Below are positions 53,784 to 63,900 of a stretch of DNA of 64,000 nucleotides, piece after piece (position 1 is the first letter of the stretch; each line of letters starts with the position of its first letter). This DNA comes from Natronococcus sp. AD-5 (lineage in GTDB: Archaea > Halobacteriota > Halobacteria > Halobacteriales > Natrialbaceae), in assembly GCF_030734285.1 (NCBI RefSeq), contig NZ_CP132294.1, positions 1,178,001 through 1,242,000 on the forward strand, in the 5' to 3' direction. The notes beneath the pieces were generated by a model, which searched no databases, was not told the origin of the DNA, and saw nothing but the letters and a program-made list of their open reading frames with translations. A program made the position numbers and the translations under genes.

Positions 53784-54986
53784 TTACAGCTGAATGCGGC
53801 GTTTCTTCGGGACGATGTCCGCAATGGTGTCAGCCACGTAGTCGATTTCGTCCGCAGTCGTTTCCTTCCCGAGGCCGAACCGGATCGCGGATTCCAGCCG
53901 TTCCTCGTCGTCCGTGATCGCTTCCAGTACATGGGACGTTTCGACCGTGGCGGTCCCACCCTCTTCCGCTGTGGAACACGCCGCGCCCGCCGCAGCGATG
54001 ATCCTGTTCTGGTTTAACTCGCGGGTCAACAGATAGTTGTTGACGCCGCGGAAGCTTACGTTCAGATTATGGGGAAGCCGATGATCGGGATGCCCGTTCA
54101 AGGCTAGCTCATCAAGCTGGCCGGTTAACTGGTCCCAGAGGCGATTGCGGAGAGCTTCCACGTGGTCAACGCGGTCGTGACGGTTGGCGGTGGCCAGCTC
54201 CACAGCTTTGCCGAGGCCGACGATCCCGGGGACGTTGAGCGTGCCGGATCGGAGCCCGCTTTGGTGGCCGCCGCCGCGGATAAGCGGGGTGATATCGTTT
54301 TTGGGCTTCGGGCGGCGGACGTACAGCGCCCCGACGCCTTTCGGACCGTAGATCTTGTGACCGGAGAGCGACATGAGGTCGATCCCGAGATCCTCAACAT
54401 CGAGTTCGAGGTAGCCGAGTGCCTGGACCGCGTCCGTGTGGAAATAAATATCGTGCTCCGCAGCGATCTCTCCGATCTCTTCGAGGGGGGCGACGGTCCC
54501 GATCTCGTTGTTCGCCGCCATGATCGAGATCAGTAGGGTGTCTTCCCGTACCGCTGCGCGCATGTCGTCGGGGTCGACCCGACCGTATTCATCGACCGAG
54601 AGATAGGTGACGTCGACTCCGTTTGCTTCGAGTGCTTCACAGGGCTCAATAACTGCCTCGTGCTCGGTGACCGCCGTGATGATATGCGGAGTCTGGCCCT
54701 GCTGCAGTACGTGTTCGACCGGGCCGCGGATGGCGAGATTGTCCGACTCCGTTGCCCCGCTGGTGAAGATGATATTTTTCGTACTGGACGCCCCGATCGC
54801 GTCGGCGATCTGTTCAGCGGCGGTCAGGACGCCGGCCTTCGCATCGCGGCCGACTTGATGAGTGTCGTTCGCCGGGTTGCCGTAATGCTCCGTGTGGTAC
54901 GGCTGCATCGCCTCGAGGACCCGTTGATCGACCGGGGTAGACGCGTGGTGATCGAGATAGATGGGTGTCGCAATGTTTTCGCTCAT
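53784..54986 (-). CDS. dndA: Cysteine desulfurase DndA (IscS/NifS family)
   Basis: A 400-residue PLP enzyme. IYLDHHASTPVDQRVLEAM opens the fold; TEHEAV (His region at about 108) stacks on PLP; SLSGHKIYGPKGVGALYV carries the PLP lysine (about K211); AAAGAACSTAEEGG (about C337) is the mobile persulfide cysteine. DndA takes sulfur from cysteine and supplies it to DndC for phosphorothioate synthesis. It is the last gene of the operon, 15 bases after dndE, the gene order of the archaeal dndCDEA type. Confidence 0.92.
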   Translation of the reverse strand: MSENIATPIYLDHHASTPVDQRVLEAMQPYHTEHYGNPANDTHQVGRDAKAGVLTAAEQIADAIGASSTKNIIFTSGATESDNLAIRGPVEHVLQQGQTPHIITAVTEHEAVIEPCEALEANGVDVTYLSVDEYGRVDPDDMRAAVREDTLLISIMAANNEIGTVAPLEEIGEIAAEHDIYFHTDAVQALGYLELDVEDLGIDLMSLSGHKIYGPKGVGALYVRRPKPKNDITPLIRGGGHQSGLRSGTLNVPGIVGLGKAVELATANRHDRVDHVEALRNRLWDQLTGQLDELALNGHPDHRLPHNLNVSFRGVNNYLLTRELNQNRIIAAAGAACSTAEEGGTATVETSHVLEAITDDEERLESAIRFGLGKETTADEIDYVADTIADIVPKKRRIQL

Positions 54987-55001
54987 GGTATCGACCTCAT
55001 T

Positions 55002-55394
55002 CTATTCGTCAGGCTTTAACCCACCGGGAAGAACATCGTAGAAGTCCGCGAGGCTGTCAATCCGGCCGTTCAGGGTTTTGATGCCGCGGTTGGTGTGCGC
55101 GACGAAGTACTTATATAGCTCCTCGTCCGGGTCCCGACCCTCGTTGATCAGCCGCTGCCGCACCATCGCAATATATAGTGGGTCGTGTTCGCCGAGCAAC
55201 GTATACCGGTTGATCGCTTTCCCATCGGTATCGTACTCCTCCGGATTCGGGGGACGGGGCTCGCTTAGCGAATAACACAGGCCCGTCCGGGCTAGGTAGT
55301 TGGGGGTAAGCCCGGTGGTGGACTGCAGGTACTGGAGATAGTTGGTCACGCCCTGGTCGAGTTTCACACGGTTGAAGTCAGCGCCTTTACTCAT
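55002..55394 (-). CDS. dndE: DNA phosphorothioation protein DndE
   Basis: A 130-residue protein. The N-terminal NRVKLDQGVTNYLQYLQSTT, then GLTPNYLARTGLCYSL and the late EELYKYFVAHTNRGIKTLNG match DndE, a small helical protein proposed to bind nicked or modified DNA. Its first bases overlap the end of dndD by 8. Fits in length and position between dndD and dndA. Acidic, as are other haloarchaeal proteins. Confidence 0.88.
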   Translation of the reverse strand: MSKGADFNRVKLDQGVTNYLQYLQSTTGLTPNYLARTGLCYSLSEPRPPNPEEYDTDGKAINRYTLLGEHDPLYIAMVRQRLINEGRDPDEELYKYFVAHTNRGIKTLNGRIDSLADFYDVLPGGLKPDE

Positions 55395-57459
55395 TGTTGA
55401 ATCCCTCTAACTGGACTTGATGGTCGGTGTCTATCTCGATATCATTGCCGTGGAGCATGTCGTCAGAGCCATCGGACCAGAAGTAGCCCGGTTCGACATG
55501 GGTCTGCCCCATCTTTTCGTCGTAGATCAGGTGGTACTCGGCAGCGATATCCTCCTCCAGGATATCATAGTACTCCTGCGTGATCTCGGTGTTCGTGGAG
55601 AAGAGCAGGACTTGGTGGGAGGCGTCCGGGAAGAAGTTCCGCACGAGGTTCTCCCGGTGTTCTTGGTCGAGGCGACCGAGCGGGGTGTCGATCATGAACG
55701 GGAGCGGCCGATCGGAGATATCCGCCAGCGCCCAGAGCATGGCCGTGGCAAAGATCTGGCGTTCACCGGCGGACAGTTGTGACTGGTTTTTGAACTCGCC
55801 GCCGACCGTTTTGATCCGGATCGTGATCTCGTCGGGGTCAATGTTAACCCGGTCGTAGAACGCACTCTTGTTCGACAACGCAAGATAATAGTCGGTTAGG
55901 ACGGATTCCAGCCGTTCGAGCTTCCGCTGCGCCAGTTTGTCCTGGTAGTCCTGCACCACGCTTCGGACATCCTGGGCGAGGTCAGCGCGGTCGGAGACAT
56001 CGTCGAGATCCTCGTACCGGTCGATCTTATTCTCCCGTTCCTGTTTCATCCGGCCGATATAGTTCTCGAGCTCTTCCAACCGCTCCCGGTGCTGCTCGAT
56101 CTCAGTCTTGAGCTCGCCGCGCTCCTCGTTGAGTTCGTTAATCTCTTTGATGAGCGGAGAGAGCACCGACTGTTCCGGTGCACGGCTCAGTTTGTCCTCG
56201 ATTTCTTGCCGTTCCCGGGTGGCCCGTTCGAGTTCGTCCGTGATCTCTCTGAGCTCATCGGGCACCTCCGATAAGGACCGGTCTGCGATCGTGTACATCT
56301 CCTGGCGTTGGCGTTCCGAGAACTCGCGTGCGAGGTGGATTTCGTCCGGGAGATCATCGGCCAGTCGATCGAACAGTTCGGACTGGAGCGTCCGGATGAT
56401 GTCACCAGACTTGTCGGCGGGGACATCGAGATCGTCCCAGATTGCGTCCTTCACGGCCAGCTCATCCAATTCGGTCACCACACGGTTTTGTGCTGTGATC
56501 TCGGCGGTGGCTTTCGACTCCATTTCGAGCCGGTCAACCACTTCGGTACAGAGGTCGGGTGCCAGGGCGAACGGGTAGCTTCCTCGTACAAGGTCGCGGA
56601 TGTCCTCTTCCAGGGATTCGATCATTGCGTTTAGTTCGGCGCGGCGTTCCTGGTGTTCGTCCCGTTTCGCGGCGAACCCGCCGCCTTCCTGCGATAGTTT
56701 CCGCTCCAGCTGCTCGATTTCGGTCTCGATCTCCTCCAGCCGTGCGGTCTTGTCAGCGAGCCGGTCTTCAACCTGCGTCTGCTCGTCCTGGTACTCCTCG
56801 ATCTCCTGTTCGAGTTCCTCGATTTCAGCCGCAAGGTCCTCGTGACCGCTTTCATCGAGCTTGTTGGTCAGGTAGATCTGGAGGTCGGTGTCCAGCCGGT
56901 CGACAAGGTCGAGGCCGAGTAGAGAGTGGAGGGAGTCCTGGAAGTCATCGCCGTTTTCGATGGCGGTGGCGAGCTGCTGTATCTTCTCCCCGTCGAAGAA
57001 GAAGAGTTCGGACATGCCTGGGGGGATGAGTTCCTTGAGGAAATCCTCCCACTGGTCTTTTTCCAAGTCCGAGAGTTGGCTGCCGTTCCGTTTGATGGTC
57101 AGGTCTTCGACAATGCTCTTGCCCCGATCCCGCCAGTTGCGAGTGACAGTGTAGTGATCGGTCGAGCCGAAGCTCCCGTACTCGAATTCGACAGTGATCG
57201 TGGCCTCCGTTGCCTGGTGGCCGTTCGATTCGTGCAGATAGTCGCGGAGGTGATCTTCGTACTCACTGCGACTGGTCCGACTGCCGAACGCGCTCTGGCC
57301 ATGGAGGCAGAGCTGGACCGCGGTGAAGAACGAGGTCTTCCCCGTGCCGTTCTTCCCGCCAAAGAGAACGATCGGCTGATCGTCGGTCGTCTGCAGATTG
57401 AACGGGTTCTCGCCGCCGTATGGTCCGTAATCCGTGATCGTGACGCGTGTCAGCTTCAT
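55387..57459 (-). CDS. dndD: DNA phosphorothioation ATPase DndD (SMC-like)
   Basis: A 690-residue protein. Walker A is GGKNGTGKTS (34-43), and a long coiled coil spans about 190-290 and 400-500. The head has QSQLSAGERQIFATAMLWAL (ABC signature) and MIDTPLGRLDQEHRENLV (Walker B and D loop). DndD is the ATPase of the phosphorothioation complex, thought to open or nick DNA for sulfur insertion. The ATG overlaps the stop of dndC by 4 bases (ATGA). The likeness to the SMC-like gene of the opposite-strand module is strong. Confidence 0.92.
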   Translation of the reverse strand: MKLTRVTITDYGPYGGENPFNLQTTDDQPIVLFGGKNGTGKTSFFTAVQLCLHGQSAFGSRTSRSEYEDHLRDYLHESNGHQATEATITVEFEYGSFGSTDHYTVTRNWRDRGKSIVEDLTIKRNGSQLSDLEKDQWEDFLKELIPPGMSELFFFDGEKIQQLATAIENGDDFQDSLHSLLGLDLVDRLDTDLQIYLTNKLDESGHEDLAAEIEELEQEIEEYQDEQTQVEDRLADKTARLEEIETEIEQLERKLSQEGGGFAAKRDEHQERRAELNAMIESLEEDIRDLVRGSYPFALAPDLCTEVVDRLEMESKATAEITAQNRVVTELDELAVKDAIWDDLDVPADKSGDIIRTLQSELFDRLADDLPDEIHLAREFSERQRQEMYTIADRSLSEVPDELREITDELERATRERQEIEDKLSRAPEQSVLSPLIKEINELNEERGELKTEIEQHRERLEELENYIGRMKQERENKIDRYEDLDDVSDRADLAQDVRSVVQDYQDKLAQRKLERLESVLTDYYLALSNKSAFYDRVNIDPDEITIRIKTVGGEFKNQSQLSAGERQIFATAMLWALADISDRPLPFMIDTPLGRLDQEHRENLVRNFFPDASHQVLLFSTNTEITQEYYDILEEDIAAEYHLIYDEKMGQTHVEPGYFWSDGSDDMLHGNDIEIDTDHQVQLEGFNNE

Positions 57460-58973
57460 GCGAGATCCTCATAGTCGAGATCGTACTCCCATCGTTCTGG
57501 CTCTTCACCGTCGATCTCAGCCGCAACTTCCTGGATCGACCGCCAGTCTTCGCGGAAGATCTTATCGATCTTGTCATAGATCGCGGCCCGGCGTTTCATG
57601 CCGTGATGCTGTAGCTCCGTATCAAGCAGTCGTTTGATAAGTTTCGGGGGGGTGTCGTGGGCCTCGCACACCTCTTCCAGGACTGCCGCTTCTTCCTCCG
57701 TGAACGAGCCCAGATCGTCCTTAGTCCATTCGAGCTCGTCGTCCATCACCTCGTTGTAAATCCGGGGTACAGAGTCCTCCCAGTCCGCTTCTTCCTGCCG
57801 CCACAGCCGGCGGATTTCTCGGAGTTCCTCTTCCTGGATAAGCTCGAGATCGTCCATGTCGTCGCTCCGGAGTTCGTTCACCTGCTTCTGCGTCTCCAGC
57901 AGTTTCCGGAGGAGGTGCTTCCGGAATTTGAGCTTGTAGGCCCGGGGGATCACGCCGGTCCCACCGTTGTTCTTTTCCATGATCTTGCCGTGTTTCCGGC
58001 CCTTCATCTCGCGGTACATCGGTTTCTCGTCCGGGTCCTGGGTTTCCTTCAGCAGGTTCCGGTAGTCGAGCAGCGGTTTCATCCATTCTTCCCCGCCATC
58101 GACCATGTTCTCCATTGCTTTGTCCTCGGTGACAACGGTACACGTCCAGCAGCCGAATCGACTATTCCCACAGGACGGCGTGTTCGTATCGATCACCATG
58201 GGACACTCGTCGTCGGCCTCCCGGTATAGTGCGGCCAAGTCCTGATTATCCTTTCCCCAAGGACAGTCGTTCTGGAGCAGGTAGGTCCAGACGTCGTTGA
58301 CCAGCCAGTCCTCGATCGGGGTGTAGACATAGGCGCTGGCAAACTTCGAGTGCCGGGCCAGGTTGCTGCCCTCAATGCTATGCAGGTTCATCACCTGCTC
58401 CCGTGTCGCGCTTTCCGCCTTGCGGGCACCGAGCACCACGATCACCTCGCCGTGGTCGGAGACTTTGTCCCGGATGAACTGGTCCGCCGGATCGATCTTC
58501 AGCCGATCCGTACACCACCGGAAGTTCTGGTTGGGGGCCGGATAGCCACGTCCGAGGAGATTGACCCAGAAAGAGTCACTGACGTCCGGATAGACCTTCC
58601 GCGCCTTAAAGGGGAGATCCTCTTTCTCGGCGTACTCGTTGATATTTTCTAAGGTAGATGTGATGTGGTTGACTATCTTTGGGGTCTCAACCAGCGTGTC
58701 GCTCGAAATCACATAGATAGGATTTGTCTGCTCCTCGTCCGGGAGATCCTTAATCGCGTACCAGATCAGTTGGAGTACCGTTGTCGAGTCCTTGCCCCCA
58801 CTATATCCAATCACCCAGGGACGATCATCGGCCGTATATGTTTCCTGGATCTCTTTCCGAATATCCTCGAGATTCCGGTATTCAAAAACGGACGTTTCCC
58901 CGTCCGATGATTCGACATCGTCTGCTTTGCCGCTACTCGATGCCATTCTTACACCGTCCATTGCATCGGACAC
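57456..58973 (-). CDS. dndC: DNA phosphorothioation sulfurtransferase DndC
   Basis: A 505-residue PP-loop ATPase/PAPS-reductase-like protein. VIGYSGGKDSTTVLQLIWYA (SGGKDS at 58-63) activates the substrate with ATP. NQNFRWCTDRLKIDPADQF and four Cys further on (NDCPWGKDN, DECPMVIDTNTPSCGNSRFG, CWTC) fit the Fe-S cluster of DndC. It receives sulfur from DndA and inserts it into the DNA backbone. It is the first gene of the operon. The frame begins with GTG (58973); ATG at 58961 or 58946 are alternative starts. Confidence 0.93.
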   Translation of the reverse strand: MSDAMDGVRMASSSGKADDVESSDGETSVFEYRNLEDIRKEIQETYTADDRPWVIGYSGGKDSTTVLQLIWYAIKDLPDEEQTNPIYVISSDTLVETPKIVNHITSTLENINEYAEKEDLPFKARKVYPDVSDSFWVNLLGRGYPAPNQNFRWCTDRLKIDPADQFIRDKVSDHGEVIVVLGARKAESATREQVMNLHSIEGSNLARHSKFASAYVYTPIEDWLVNDVWTYLLQNDCPWGKDNQDLAALYREADDECPMVIDTNTPSCGNSRFGCWTCTVVTEDKAMENMVDGGEEWMKPLLDYRNLLKETQDPDEKPMYREMKGRKHGKIMEKNNGGTGVIPRAYKLKFRKHLLRKLLETQKQVNELRSDDMDDLELIQEEELREIRRLWRQEEADWEDSVPRIYNEVMDDELEWTKDDLGSFTEEEAAVLEEVCEAHDTPPKLIKRLLDTELQHHGMKRRAAIYDKIDKIFREDWRSIQEVAAEIDGEEPERWEYDLDYEDLA

Positions 58974-58989
58974 TCCATAAGACTTGGCT

Positions 58990-59361
58990 AATTAGAGTGA
59001 AAGTAAGGTCACAGATGATTTTTGCCGCTCGGTTTGTAGCAAGCTTCATTGACTGCATATAGGTGCCAACATTAATGACATAATGGTCAATCGATGTAGT
59101 GTTCTGCCGGGGAAGCTCGTAGGGCAGATCCACTGTGAAAGACGGCACCAGTATTCGAAATAATTGATCGTCTTGTCGTTGTAGACGCTGATCTGGTGCC
59201 CACAGCAAACAAAATGACAGCTGGAGTACCGTCATGTCCTCATCGTCAATTAGAGTCTTTAGCGCATGGGAATCGATCGTATGATAGAATGATGGGAGGC
59301 TAGCCGGTGGTTCACTTGGTTCCGTAGCAATGGTGTCGATGATGCGGTAGAGTACGTTCAT
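58990..59361 (-). CDS. Hypothetical protein, weakly HalOD1-like
   Basis: The frame continues to 58933, but its 3' end overlaps dndC only slightly. It starts MNVLYRIIDTIATEPSEPPA, then LPSFYHTIDSHALKTLIDDE. This N-terminal block resembles the helical half of HalOD1 (AVA...L.PLY..ID.DAL..L), followed by a less clear part (MTVLQLSFCLLWAPDQRLQR). AT-rich codon use. It may be a regulator upstream of dndC. The family match is weak. Confidence 0.45.
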
Positions 59362-59535
59362 TAGTTGCTGTAGCTGGCACCAGACAGGACTGGACTACGT
59401 TTACCGGTAGTACTCGATCGAGGTACATAAAGAACGGGTCTATCGTATACGCTAGAACCTGTATGCTGAACCGATACGGCTACAACCATAACATCAATAA
59501 ACTGGATAGTAGAAACTGATGGTAGCTGATTGGAC

Positions 59536-59760
59536 ATGGTGGCCGATGAGAGGGATGGGCCGTTTGAGGAGCAATATTCGGATGACGAGATTCTGGCGTA
59601 TATCGCGGCGGAGGAGGTAGTGACGACGCGCGAGGTCGCGGACCACTTCGACTACCATCTGCAAACAGCGCGACGCCGATTGAAACGGTTGCACGTGGAC
59701 AGTCAGGTTCGGAAGAAGGACGTCGGAAAACGGTTTGTCTGGTGGCTGCCACGCGACTAG
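59536..59760 (+). CDS. Winged-helix regulator, small
   Basis: A 74-residue protein from the ATG at 59536 (MVADERDGPFEEQYSDDEIL). A winged helix is formed by AYIAAEEVVTTREVADHFDY, HLQTARRRLKRLHVDSQVRK and KDVGKRFVWWLPRD. It has the same fold and size as the protein at 41183. It lies divergently from the dnd operon leader and could regulate it or the element; that is inference. Confidence 0.7.
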   Translation: MVADERDGPFEEQYSDDEILAYIAAEEVVTTREVADHFDYHLQTARRRLKRLHVDSQVRKKDVGKRFVWWLPRD

Positions 59761-59870
59761 ACCACGAGCGGGGAACCAACCGTGATAAGAGATAGAGAGC
59801 AAGATACCATATTCCCGGCCCTCGAGCGCCAGTGAGTTTCGAATGGGCCTCAGTGGGATAGAAAGGTGGA

Positions 59871-60014
59871 TCATCGCTCGGCAGATCGAAGGTGCTCGAG
59901 GTAGGATTCGACCGACTCGACACGGTCCTCCCGTACGAGGACCGCCCGGTACGGGAGGCTCTCCGAGTCGTCGCTGTCGCCGCTGCCGTTGTCGGTGGAG
60001 GGACGTGTCGACAT
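59871..60014 (-). CDS. Small acidic protein (47 residues)
   Basis: ATG at 60014 gives MSTRPSTDNGSGDSDDSESL, then PYRAVLVREDRVESVESYLE and HLRSAER. A disordered acidic N-terminus precedes a short folded C-terminus. The TATA-like ATTGATATTATATTC lies upstream at 60030-60048. Similar short haloarchaeal proteins exist but have no function. Confidence 0.5.
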   Translation of the reverse strand: MSTRPSTDNGSGDSDDSESLPYRAVLVREDRVESVESYLEHLRSAER

Positions 60015-60501
60015 CGTGGGGTAGCGATCTTGTATTGATATTATATTCCACACACTCATTTCTACTAGTTATTATTTCTAATTATGCTGGTTTCAGGAGG
60101 TAGAAGTGTGAATAGTTGTTATTTCGTACATCTATTGAAGAGGATGGAAATATGTGGTATTGGAAATTCTAATGTGGACTACTTTTTTGCGCCTCGCCCG
60201 AACGGTTGGGTGAGTGACGGAAGACACCCCAGAATCGTGGGACGCCAAGACACGACGCTGAACGCAACGAGGCAGCAGACACGCGGCCCCCACATCATAG
60301 CTCGCATCTGACCCGGGAGCAGCAGAGAGCCAGTTCCGCATCCAAGCCAGAGGCAGAACGAGTTGCCGATCTGGGGTCACTCACGGACAGTTCGATGCCT
60401 CTCCACTCTGATAGGGTACGCTTCGTACTCCACCCCATCAACATCCCTCCCCTTAATATCAAATATTGTGTGTTTTCGAAACCGTGTCACGTATGAGTGA
60501 A
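60015..60501. other. Intergenic region, no gene supported
   Basis: The stretch 60,020-60,180 is AT-rich; 60,190-60,420 is GC-rich. Frames on both strands are short and not protein-like (Arg/His-rich). No tRNA, hairpin or repeat stands out. Confidence 0.4.
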
Positions 60502-60762
60502 CTACTGAACATCTTCAACTGGTACTAAATCGTGGTGACGGAATGAAATTGGAAGTTCTTCGTTTGTTTCTACATCTCGGAGTGTGTATAAGTATGCATC
60601 TGTGGTTCGACCGGTTTCCGAATCAAGATCATCCGTAAGAACTTCGACAATCTCACAGACTATACCGTGATACCGAGAATCAGGATCACTAGAATCGATG
60701 TAGATCTGCACCTGGTCGCCGACTGAATACGAATCACGTGATGGTTGTGGGATGTCTTCCAT
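60502..60762 (-). CDS. Conserved haloarchaeal protein, SH3-like beta domain
   Basis: An 86-residue protein from the ATG at 60762: MEDIPQPSRDSYSVGDQVQI, then YIDSSDPDSRYHGIVCEIVE and VLTDDLDSETGRTTDAYLYT, ending PISFRHHDLVPVEDVQ. YSVGDQVQIYI...Y HGIVCEIVEV is a beta-barrel start as in KOW/SH3-like small domains. An upstream ATG at 60783 is possible. Haloarchaeal members are uncharacterised. Confidence 0.6.
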   Translation of the reverse strand: MEDIPQPSRDSYSVGDQVQIYIDSSDPDSRYHGIVCEIVEVLTDDLDSETGRTTDAYLYTLRDVETNEELPISFRHHDLVPVEDVQ

Positions 60763-60928
60763 TGGTTTGTGTTGGATATACAAGCTGTATCAGTCTATCG
60801 TTACGTTCGCACGCTCTACCTAACAGTAAATTCACTAGGAATCTGTTGAAATTTACTTCATCTGCGCGATCGTTCTACGACACCTTCTTCCGTTTCAAAC
60901 CACGTAGCCGCCGCTATCGGCAAGGCGT

Positions 60929-60949
60929 CCGACCGACCTTGTCGGTCGG
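60929..60949 (-). terminator. Hairpin just after the helicase stop codon
   Basis: CCGACCGA, loop CCTTG, TCGGTCGG: an 8-bp perfect stem beginning 2 bases downstream of the minus-strand helicase gene. Read on the minus strand no T run follows, so termination is a guess; it might stabilise the 3' end of the mRNA. Confidence 0.35.
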
Positions 60950-60950
60950 T

Positions 60951-63900
60951 TCAATCGCTGGGGTTTGGCGGGGGGTCCCACTCAGACCGGTCGCCACGGA
61001 GTCCGATTGCCGACCGTGCCCACTTCAGCCACTCGAGTGTACCGTCGGCCGACGCCGCCAGTGCCCGAAACCGCTGTATGGCGGCTACTTTCAGACCGCC
61101 GTTACTGGATAAGACCTGTAACGCGGATGTTAAAGTAGCAACATCGGTCGCGTACCGTACTCCACGCCGTTGTTCGTACTCTTGGGGGTGGAGTAAACCG
61201 AGGTCTTCGAGGTCGTTCACCCACCGGGAGACCGTAGCGTAGGTGATATTTAGCCCGGAGAGGGTGGCGAGCCGGTGGAGTTCGCGTTTGTTGTTGACAA
61301 TGGTGCCGTCATCGGTAGTGGTGACGAGTTGGTCAGCGCGGAAGCCGTCGGGTTTGGACTGGCGGTTGTTGACGACACGGTCGATGGCGTCGAGCAGCCG
61401 GACCGCGCCGTCGGGGACGGGTAGCAACGCCTTGAGTGGGTCGGCAAGCTCGTCGAACGTGCAGACGTCGTCGATCGGCAGCCGCGTCGGCACGTTCGTG
61501 AGCAGGTAGGCGTGTTTCTGTTCGCCGTCGTCGGCGAGTAGCGGACGGATACGGTGGACAGCTTGCACGAGTTCCTTCTCTCTCGTCTCGCGGAACAGCG
61601 CGCCGACAAGGCCGGTGTAATGCTTCGTGGGGACGGCACGGCCGCGTCCGTGGTCATCTTCGTAGTGGAGTTTGCGGTAGATGGGCGGATTCGTGGCGTC
61701 GCGCCGGGTGGAGTGTTCTTCGCCGCCGACGCGGAGGTCGTCACGGCCCATAGCGAGGAGTTCGGCGTCGTGAGAGAGGTCATCGACGTTGGGGTGTGGA
61801 GCGCCGATACAGACGACGGCATCGCAGTCGGAGAAGTTGAGGCCGCGTGCGCCGTGGTAGTGGATAACGACAGCGTTCTCGGGGAAATTGAACTCGTCGA
61901 TCAGCCTCTTCTCGATGACGTACAGCGGCTTACGGTAGACATCCCCGATCGTGTTGATTGATCGTTGGATTCGGACAGCGGATTTCCACTCTTCTTCAAT
62001 AGCACTGTCGATCGTCCCGCCGTGGTACTGCCCGTCGAGCACCTTGGTAGTCCGGAGGTTGGGAATCTCCAATGGTTCGTTCCCACTCACAGCAACGTCG
62101 TCGAGATCGATCCCGAACAGCGCGGCAACCTTCTCGGGGGTTGCGGTGGCGTCGAGAATGAGCGTGTTCGCGGGGTCGGGAAGCTCCGACGTCAGTGGGA
62201 GCGTGCGGAGGTTTAGCCCGATATTGCCGTCGGAATCGTGGTGAATCCACGCGGTGGCGCGGGCGGGCTCAGCATCACGTTGGATGAGCGCGTTGTGTTG
62301 TTCGTGCCAATCGCATGTCTCACTGGAACAGCACCGCGCACCGTTATTGAAGTCGATTTCGTCGCCGCACCACGGGCAACCGTCGAGATAAGGGGAGACG
62401 GCGACGGCTTGCATCGTCAGCGTTTCATCGAGCCCGGCAGCGACGGCCGCGGCTAGCACCACGTCGATCGACACGGGCGTTCCTTCCCACTCGTCGCGGG
62501 TCATCCGTTCGACGACCCTCTCGCCGAACGCGACCTTGAGGCGGGCAAGTTGTTCGGCCACCTGCCACCCCTCGGTAGCGGTCTCGCGCTCGACGTAGGT
62601 TCCGGCCATCGGGTCGGTCGTTTCGTAGGCGTTGACGACGGGCGACGGCAGTTTGAGGTCGGCCAGCTCGCTGGCTTCGCTGTCGGCGTCGGTGAGAACG
62701 TCGACGACTGCCCGCGTGAACAACGCGAAGCGGCGGGCGTTGTGGTGGATGGGGTCGTCCTCTGGCTTGCGGTCGGCGATGGTTTCAAGCGTGTTAGCGA
62801 TCCGGGTGAGTTTGTCCACCGAATACGACCGGTCGAACGCGTTAAGGTCGGGCGTTTCGTCGATGATGTTGAGTCGGCTGTCCCGAATCGTCTTCTGGGT
62901 CATATACGGGTGGACGGCCACGACGTTGCCGGCAGATTCGACGGCTGAATACTGTTCCTGCCAGCGGCACTTCCCGCCGTGCCACGGGTGCTCGGTCTTG
63001 TCGGCAAGGTTCAGAATTTGATGGGCCTTGTTCGGGCCGACTTCGCGCACAAGTGCCTTGAACGGTTCTCGGATGTCCTCCCCCTGGGTGTAGACCGGAC
63101 ACATCGTGGGGCACTCAGAGGGGTGGCCGTGTTCAGGGCACCCCTCGTCGTCGCTGAAATCGACGTCCATACAGCCACCAGCGGCCTTCTGCTCGCCGCC
63201 CTTCTGGTGGCGGTACTCGGCGTCATCGGGGAGGACGTCGTCGGTGATGGCCTCTCGCGCCTTCCGATGCTTGTCGAAGTAAACGACGTGATCCATGTCG
63301 TGCTCGAGTGCTGCGCGCTGGGCGTTGGTGGTTTTACCTGCCCCGGCTTCGTCGCCCCACACGTGGAGCTTGTCGTCCTCAAGCACGGCGTCGAAGCGGT
63401 CGCTCTGGAGGTCTGTCCACCGCTGTTCGCGGTCGAACGGTTGGGCGTCTCGAATCGGCGGCTCGCACGTCTCAATGTCGTGCTCGCCGGTGGACATAGG
63501 CGTGGGTTCGGTCGGTTCGGACCCTGCGGGTAAAACGCCCCACGAAACGAGCGTTTTCCACGATGGGGGGGAGAACTCACCACAAGCCGCGCGCTTGTGG
63601 TCGTATTCGACACGGCCGGGAGTCTTCCGATCGAAGCCGGCGGACCCACCGTCGCGGTCGTCGCCACGGAGGTCCGTGACGATTTCACCGACAGTCCGGT
63701 CCTCGCGCTGTCCGAGCGCAGCGGCCGCACCCTCGAGCCGCCAGTTCAACACGCCTGCGTAGCCTTCGCAGAACGCCTCCACGATGGCATGGTATGGGAG
63801 TGACCGATCGGCGGGCTTGCCATCGCGCAGCTCGTCGAGAGACGGCCCGTCGTACTCACACGGGTCGGGTTCGGGGACTGGTGTGCTAGTTACCTCAGAT

